NCBI GenBank assembly: GCA_047620825.1
Contig: JBLHOC010000032.1
Coordinates: 1 to 23,746 of the forward strand
Length of the DNA: 23,746 nucleotides
Direction: 5' to 3'
Origin: UBA987 sp047620825
Lineage (GTDB): Bacteria > Bacteroidota > Bacteroidia > NS11-12g > UBA9320
Below the pieces are notes generated by a model. That model did no database searches and had not been told where the DNA came from. It saw nothing but the letters and a program-made list of their open reading frames with translations. The position numbers and the translations under genes are program-made. The first letter of the stretch is position 1. Every line of letters begins with the position of its first letter. Shown here piece after piece: positions 21,301 to 23,746 of the stretch.

Positions 21301-23746
21301 CTTTACCATTTGTTTCGATTATTATTCAACTGGTAACGACGCCTACGCATTGTGGTTCTACATGTTTGCAACAACAACGGCAACCAATGAAGATTTTGCG
21401 AGTGGTGGATACTCTATAGCCTTTGACAGGAATGCATATAACCAAATTCAAACCGAATGGAACAATTCTCGACTAAATACAACCTCCGTTAATATCAGTT
21501 TAGATAATGGTACTTGGCGCAAGGTGAGGATTGTTTATAACAACCAGAAATTTGAAATCTACATTGCTGGGAAACTGTATGTGACCTACACGGATGCAGG
21601 TTCACGCACACAAACAGGGTTCAAATTTGGCTTGGGGGCAAGGAGTTATTATTACAACGAATACCGTGTTCGAAACTTCCATATCTCGAGAAATAACCCA
21701 GAGCTGATTGTAATTACGCCGGTTAACCAACGCACTTTTACTTACAATTGGATTGACGGAAACACCGATTCTGTACGGTACATTTCTCCAGTCAAAACTG
21801 TAAACATGCGCGTTATCGACAAGTTTGGATGTGCGAGTAATTACGATACCATAACGATAGATAAATATCCAACCAAAGACAGTTTTTTTACCTCAATAGA
21901 AAATGTTTGTTTGTTGTTGGATTCTTTTCAATTGACCAAGCCAGATACGCTGGGATTTTATTTTGGTCATACTGCTGTTGACAGTAGTGGGTTGGTTTTG
22001 GTTGATTCAGCAACATATGGTACAAACAGCGTGTACTTTGGATTGATCGATACCAACAGTTGTTTGGTTTTGGACACGGGATATTTTATCGTTGATTCAA
22101 TTCCCGTTTTGGTGTTTGATTCAGTGGATACTTTATGTCGGAATGATACGGCAATACAAATAACCTTAAACCATACTGATGGGTATTTTTATGGTGGAGC
22201 GTTTATTGATTCTGCCGGTTGGTTTACACCATCTCTGACAAGTCAGCAAGTAACCAAGGTATATTACAGCACAAATTCAACCGATTGTCAGGCAATAGAT
22301 TCAATTGAAATTGTGGTTGATACAATACCGGATGCCGGTATAAATGCAGCCGGACCATTTTGTGAAAATACCGTAGTAGGGGTAACCCTTGCGGTTACCA
22401 ATTCTGGTGGCAAATTCACACCAACATCATATCTCGACACAGCTGGCCGATTCAATCCTACAATAGCAATGGCTGGTAGCCATAAGGTGATATATAATTT
22501 AACTGATGGAAATGGTTGTACATCTTCTGATTCTATAACAGTTGTGGTTGATTCAATTCCAGATGCTTCAATCACTGCAGCAGGGCCATATTGTGAAAAT
22601 ACTGTTGGGATAACCCTTGCGGTTACCAATTCAGGCGGAAAATTCACAGCAACATCATATCTCGACACAACAGGTCTATTCGACCCAAGCATTGCCAAAG
22701 CAGGCAGTCACAACGTGTATTATTCATTTACGGATGGAAACGGTTGTTCCAATATGGATTCAGCAACGATAGTTGTTGATACAATACCGGATGCCGGTAT
22801 AAATGCAGCCGGACCATATTGTGAAAATACCGTAGGGGTAACCCTTGCGGTTACCAATTCTGGAGGACGGTTCACCCCAACATCATATCTTGACACAACA
22901 GGTCTGTTCGATCCAAGTATTGCTAAAGCGGGTTCGCATAAAATATTTTATACCTTAATGGACGGCAATGGCTGTTCAGCCGTTGATTCATTAACAGTCG
23001 TGGTGGATTCAATTCCTAAAGCATCGTTTACATCCAAAACCCCATATTGCGAAAATGGAGCGATTGACACCTTGGTGCCATCCTTCAACATAGGTGGACG
23101 CTTTTATGGAGGTACTTATGTAGATTCAGCGGGAGGATTTAATCCGTTTCTAGCTAAGAAAGGAGTTCACAAGGTGTATTATAGATTTACAGATGGCAAT
23201 GGCTGTTTGGCTATCGACAGCTTAGTATTACGTGTTGATACAATAACGCCAATAACCATTAACACCGCCACACCATATTGTCTAAATGATACGGTTCAAC
23301 TAATAACGGCTTCGCCAAATTCTGGTGGATTCTTTTCAGGTGGTGGGTTTATTGATTCAGCTGGTTATTTAAATCCCACAACTGCTGGTATTGGTTACCA
23401 TAATGTGTTCTTTACGCAAATCAACGGATTGAATTGCACGACTTACGCTTCAACTGTAGTTTACGTCGATTCTATTCCAGATGCGGGGATTAATGCGGCA
23501 GGGCCGTATTGCGAAAATACCGTAGCGGTAACCCTTGCGGTTACCAATTCAGGTGGCAAATTCACACCAACATCATATCTTGACACAACAGGTCTATTTG
23601 ATCCAGGTGTCGCAAAACAAGGGAATCACACAGTGTATTACACCTTGGTCAATGCCAATGGATGTGTGTCTGTAGATTCTTTGGTTATCGTAGTAGATTC
23701 TATCCCAGACGCATCGATTAATGCAGCGGGGCCGTTCTGCGAAAAT
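15392..23746 (+). CDS. Giant secreted multidomain adhesin-like protein (C-terminus beyond window)
   Basis: Open from ATG 15392 to the last base: 2785 codons, no stop, no frameshift needed. A Sec signal peptide (about 1-28, ending ATAQ) precedes KPPNDSCQAV, a common mature start of T9SS cargo. About nine PPC-like beta modules follow, each with an early aromatic strand (SIWYRF, AWFVF, LWYTF, SSWFVV) and a late Cys-x(2-5)-G-x-Tyr-x-Val strand, at roughly 82-173, 243-329, 408-483, 570-667, 733-808, 921-992, 1116-1215, 1308-1397 and 1469-1538. Then come a PKD domain (about 1569-1651, core YFWDFG), Ig-like domain 1 split by a CBM-like domain (about 1711-1871), Ig-like domain 2 split by an L-type-lectin-like domain (about 1935-2100), and about 76-residue repeats from 2156 on. 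Adhesion or glycan capture is inferred. A T9SS sorting domain is expected beyond the edge but is not seen. Confidence 0.9.
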   Translation, partial: MKRIQASCIRIALPIIFLILSTILATAQKPPNDSCQAVIDIPLGAGGFSIGTYQSDSINIDSAGVQVGEFFHNSLVSSGNDKKSIWYRFYIPARRGVNIELKQNANAIATRDVGFTTYLADQCMPTSTAATNAQLTTLNQFGSSFHPCMDPGWYLVQVSAKSRAMGKVYLEITTIYPHQYPAVVNAEYDDQDSAYDFGDQIVGKLGSQSGYIDYELGCYTINDSSEFYPDLGSNYLAYNQSAWFVFKSNQDHDNTQLKFRHVSNCATTDTMAYRLFKGDCRGGGGGLTLLDSNFSDWTVANSCYNKCNEIVHNYKCLFDSGEVYSVQLLYHKDLVKTMRFSIADQTSAYDSGNYQPNSTYARNLGLISGNNTINVGFGCGSYITNNVCGNANTAPIQLGTYTYNLAQWLDFEITEQSRLSLRFTPGQNGNYKRYQYMAFRLFKDTITSSCNGIDTSQILMAETGNAQYFIDCLEPGKYSVQLLGTDTVGGYSYWTCPVLMHLGGDYQLILNQSEIPVSNRFALASVGAGDSVYGLNDLPKYTTVNGQLDTVSCNDAVLPLDVCDTVHRKAMYRTFKIGDADNDGTADSGLLYMYDWQPGFRWYPYYDYNSWHRLYKGNAIALRASQSVSAYPDTLLGLTPHSNCLPQWSTYGSACLEPGEYTLVSFFDDDAMAYTEQPSFQFYSAKRKFNTYAKAEFLDSITGYGTVTGELDSFTCKTNPDTIDGITCGRRNAYHVFYLDSQMVTTINIGYGAYHYGLCRFSLFSGDIRNVKSGLSLYDDGLDWSCTGYTRTTSDCKPLEPGWYTVVVSNDLNITYDSANRMDNTNRNYLYTYPHNITITTRASNITAPKYYRPSKAAYLDSLLNNNQPLSYDTNYSNIAGTHLNLAKFQFPMEILECDLDTPLNHHPKSTLCDTNTTDIVYYTFTLAKDAFVRIWGNVSGGSWDMKLFNFDVRKDSAKLGTATPVQDCNYSANHLEFCNLQSGTYSIVYYCKRAAGSRATVNPIMHVDSLAYSRFDNAFNAYDFGKIPGDGNAYDGKIGDVHPTDTVLPASHDMITCRTGAQRTDPTGTSCYNHVSPYVYSKDTNVGVYPYDSAYYQYSDGTRYYPWSYPARRNLWYTFVVEGRGNVTVDFKGNVSSLLYPQTNSIRFSIYESDEDGSLSYANLKTSGKVDSTYNDGLTFVDRDYYCYIGSDLTATFRISSCEKIKPRRYYVLVEPTNLYNNNSYPNVNHNVWLEISYDSLYIPDTEFDFYSSANNVNDKYGSNTVFAPESLYIGDSTYFTAATLDSTDYSRTYMYGSCSDPSTAGTVWYKIDVDSTGYLYYNYVYSYLSGTTVLKNKGYDANRIRVYKSLVDGDSLAGLEYVPRIATSSTYYTLMDNSYSNYICVNQGTYYIQINRCSQHECNDYVYPQFVFNYHTGDFCETAVPLKLDTIGQTSARLLVNCHTIGTDFGEDGSDMGCLFGPKDYKSSWFVVDYSDTTKVDLEFKLGEYTDATAGEIRYRTFYGNCKSLTSGPCNNNALTTFTLDCIRKGTYYVQVVTPADAKGEVELWAEAKENTDTTCNPVDIFQPNAAFYYNTGCPENVINFVNTSSRGDSIRYFWDFGYSSLTDTSINPTVVYPSSSIEKQYTVKLVVTQIAYGSKDSIEIVIDVPFAPSVEILNNDTNLCLGDSVTLTGTISHGDGVWSNGDSSASITVKATGMYFFEMQDKPQLLINPSFQRDIPTDGWTETSGTWTRSSSYSPRDSSYVGFGSHTTAASTGILEMYQEVDVSIDSVQIDSGIGKTSFTGYIVGHNSYDDEGQIIVRYLDASNNLLGIYQSGLTNYNGNWQYLEHSRTTPKGTRKIRVIVQTNKINTTTKTSYAFFDFFKLKMRSACEYKDSVYVQVNPIPVLSLPTDTIICPLDSVLVAPTISYYDPYIVNDSINSTLTGTLKNAASHTALDGYVNLTSSTVFAENGQLEWEDSTLSIRDSFTICFDYYSTGNDAYALWFYMFATTTATNEDFASGGYSIAFDRNAYNQIQTEWNNSRLNTTSVNISLDNGTWRKVRIVYNNQKFEIYIAGKLYVTYTDAGSRTQTGFKFGLGARSYYYNEYRVRNFHISRNNPELIVITPVNQRTFTYNWIDGNTDSVRYISPVKTVNMRVIDKFGCASNYDTITIDKYPTKDSFFTSIENVCLLLDSFQLTKPDTLGFYFGHTAVDSSGLVLVDSATYGTNSVYFGLIDTNSCLVLDTGYFIVDSIPVLVFDSVDTLCRNDTAIQITLNHTDGYFYGGAFIDSAGWFTPSLTSQQVTKVYYSTNSTDCQAIDSIEIVVDTIPDAGINAAGPFCENTVVGVTLAVTNSGGKFTPTSYLDTAGRFNPTIAMAGSHKVIYNLTDGNGCTSSDSITVVVDSIPDASITAAGPYCENTVGITLAVTNSGGKFTATSYLDTTGLFDPSIAKAGSHNVYYSFTDGNGCSNMDSATIVVDTIPDAGINAAGPYCENTVGVTLAVTNSGGRFTPTSYLDTTGLFDPSIAKAGSHKIFYTLMDGNGCSAVDSLTVVVDSIPKASFTSKTPYCENGAIDTLVPSFNIGGRFYGGTYVDSAGGFNPFLAKKGVHKVYYRFTDGNGCLAIDSLVLRVDTITPITINTATPYCLNDTVQLITASPNSGGFFSGGGFIDSAGYLNPTTAGIGYHNVFFTQINGLNCTTYASTVVYVDSIPDAGINAAGPYCENTVAVTLAVTNSGGKFTPTSYLDTTGLFDPGVAKQGNHTVYYTLVNANGCVSVDSLVIVVDSIPDASINAAGPFCEN
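16232..16249 (+). repeat. In-frame GGT trinucleotide run in the giant gene
   Basis: CGT followed by five GGT codons (16235-16249) encodes RGGGGG inside the second PPC-like module. Slippage would change the Gly count without breaking the frame. Confidence 0.7.
21857..23746 (+). repeat. Tandem array of about 76-residue two-cysteine repeats
   Basis: Units begin at VDSIP/VDTIP codons at 22091, 22316, 22547, 22775, 23003, 23234, 23465 and 23693 (the last cut by the edge), with a diverged unit from 21857. The period is 225-234 nt (75-78 residues). Each unit has CEN near the start and DGNGC-type Cys near the end, a likely intra-domain disulfide, plus a conserved YLDTTGLFDPS-type segment. Units at 22316, 22547, 22775 and 23465 are close copies; those at 22091, 23003 and 23234 are diverged. 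The fold is probably Ig/PKD-like, similar in style to gliding-adhesin repeats; the exact family is not certain. Confidence 0.9.

Noticed and set aside
22288..22698. Minus-strand 136-codon frame with internal repeats
   Set aside because: It is the antisense shadow of the repeat array in the giant gene, and its repetition follows from the sense-strand repeats.
21857..23746. CRISPR-like regular repeats
   Set aside because: The period of about 228 nt, coding continuity and lack of short identical repeats with unique spacers show these are protein repeats.

Overview
The window looks like a chromosomal segment of a Bacteroidota (Bacteroidetes) bacterium, probably an environmental, non-Bacteroides lineage. 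Four things point there: a type IX secretion (T9SS) C-terminal sorting domain; Bacteroidota-style promoter boxes (TAnnTTTG) upstream of rpsA and miaB; an almost complete absence of Shine-Dalgarno sequences, with rpsA a striking exception; and a miaB - sigma-54 activator - lptE - TPR protein - secG - groES - groEL order that I recall as typical of this phylum. No rRNA, tRNA, CRISPR array or transposase was seen.

Layout. Bases 1-4044 are on the minus strand: rpsA (six-domain S1 with a repeat-rich N-terminus and a helix-hairpin-helix tail), a terminator, then an EVE-domain gene, pyrR and pyrB (cut by the window edge). The last three genes are chained by 4-nt stop/start overlaps. Bases 4224-6675 are on the plus strand: a T9SS-exported probable beta-propeller protein followed after 13-28 nt by a di-heme cytochrome c peroxidase-like lipoprotein. 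Bases 6781-13361 are on the minus strand: miaB, an orphan sigma-54 activator, lptE, a TPR-type protein and secG form a tight operon, followed by groES-groEL with its own likely promoter. Bases 13528-23746 are on the plus strand: a lipoprotein with a strong terminator, a GSCFA-domain protein, and a giant secreted protein gene that starts at 15392 and stays open to the window edge (2785 codons with no stop).

The minus-strand genes are housekeeping functions: translation, tRNA modification, protein export, LPS transport, chaperonin and pyrimidine synthesis. The plus-strand genes mostly encode exported or cell-surface products.

The most unusual content is the giant protein. Its N-terminal half holds about nine divergent PPC-like beta modules. 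The middle has a PKD domain and two Ig-like domains, each apparently interrupted by an inserted glycan-binding-type domain. The visible C-terminal part is a tandem array of about 76-residue two-cysteine repeats whose DNA is mosaic. The second unusual signal is the rpsA leader: a perfect promoter, a very short leader and an 8-nt Shine-Dalgarno match before a TTG start, in a phylum that normally does not use Shine-Dalgarno pairing.
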